Below, one piece after another: positions 5,532-5,712 of a DNA stretch of 5,712 nt. The position numbers were made by a program, and so were the translations under genes. The notes below the pieces were generated by a model. The model was not told where the DNA came from and made no database searches. It was given only the letters and a program-made list of their open reading frames with translations. The stretch is from contig JAADHY010000235.1 of assembly GCA_013151585.1 (NCBI GenBank), forward strand, positions 1 through 5,712. The letters run 5' to 3'. Position 1 is the first letter of the stretch. Each line of letters opens with the position of its first letter. This DNA is from Planctomycetota bacterium. Lineage in GTDB: Bacteria; Planctomycetota; Planctomycetia; Planctomycetales; Planctomycetaceae.

Positions 5532-5712
5532 TTCAATTCAAGGTATCTTGGTCTTTCCGGATTCGCCTCATTTCCGGATTTCTCATTCGAGTCCCATCAC
5601 GCTTTGGGTCAGTGTTGAGCCGGCGAAACCGGGACAAGGTTGTTCGAGCGGTGTGGAGCTCCGAGTGATCGAACGTCGTGTTTCGACGTCTGCATGTCGC
5701 CTATTGCCCGCT

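Larger units (their letters stand above)
4400..5712. other. Gene-poor, repeat-bearing region
   Basis: About 1.3 kb without a supportable gene. The open frames here translate to Ser/Arg/Pro/Cys-rich sequence without motifs, lack good ribosome binding sites, and run through palindromic repeats, so I treat them as non-coding. Visible content is three GC-rich palindromic elements, one large CTAG-containing inverted repeat, short tandem duplications (a 7-mer at 4881-4894 and a 9-mer at 4922-4939), small hairpins at 5090-5110 and 5130-5144, and a repeated TTTCCGGATT at 5554 and 5571. From 5582 to 5712 I see nothing identifiable. Confidence 0.6.

Overview
The window looks like chromosomal DNA of a Planctomycetota bacterium, probably of the Pirellulales type. 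This is inferred from the GC-rich sequence, a twin-arginine-exported Gfo/Idh/MocA oxidoreductase with the C-terminal tail common in that phylum, and intergenic DNA rich in GC palindromes, including CTAG-centred ones. The assignment comes from family knowledge, not a database search.

Three minus-strand genes fill most of the window. In transcription order they are a PfkB-family 2-keto-3-deoxygluconate kinase (4381 to 3290), a Tat-signal Gfo/Idh/MocA oxidoreductase (3201 to 1819) and a putative secreted glycoside-hydrolase-like TIM-barrel protein (1495 to 83). Each has a purine-rich ribosome binding site 6 to 8 nt before its start. The first two are 88 nt apart and may share a transcript. The third follows a 323-nt gap with a weak hairpin and may have its own promoter. 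The set fits carbohydrate or uronate use: extracytoplasmic sugar processing followed by cytoplasmic phosphorylation of 2-keto-3-deoxygluconate. No aldolase, dehydratase or transporter is present to confirm the pathway.

At the left edge a plus-strand reading frame enters from outside the window and ends at 287. It lies antisense to the last 205 nt of the hydrolase-like frame. The hydrolase-like protein stops resembling its family at about residue 403, and its last 65 or so residues look like an antisense reading of the neighbour. The simplest explanation is that this gene lost its 3' end at a rearrangement near positions 240 to 300; an assembly join is the alternative.

The right-hand 1.3 kb (about 4400 to 5712) has no convincing gene. 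It holds palindromic repeats. Two copies of a composite two-hairpin element lie in opposite orientation at 4675-4732 and 4956-5005, and a related long hairpin lies at 5491-5531. Between the first two sits a 29-nt-arm inverted repeat (4800-4884) with a CTAG in each arm. I see no rRNA or tRNA, no transposase gene and no CRISPR array.
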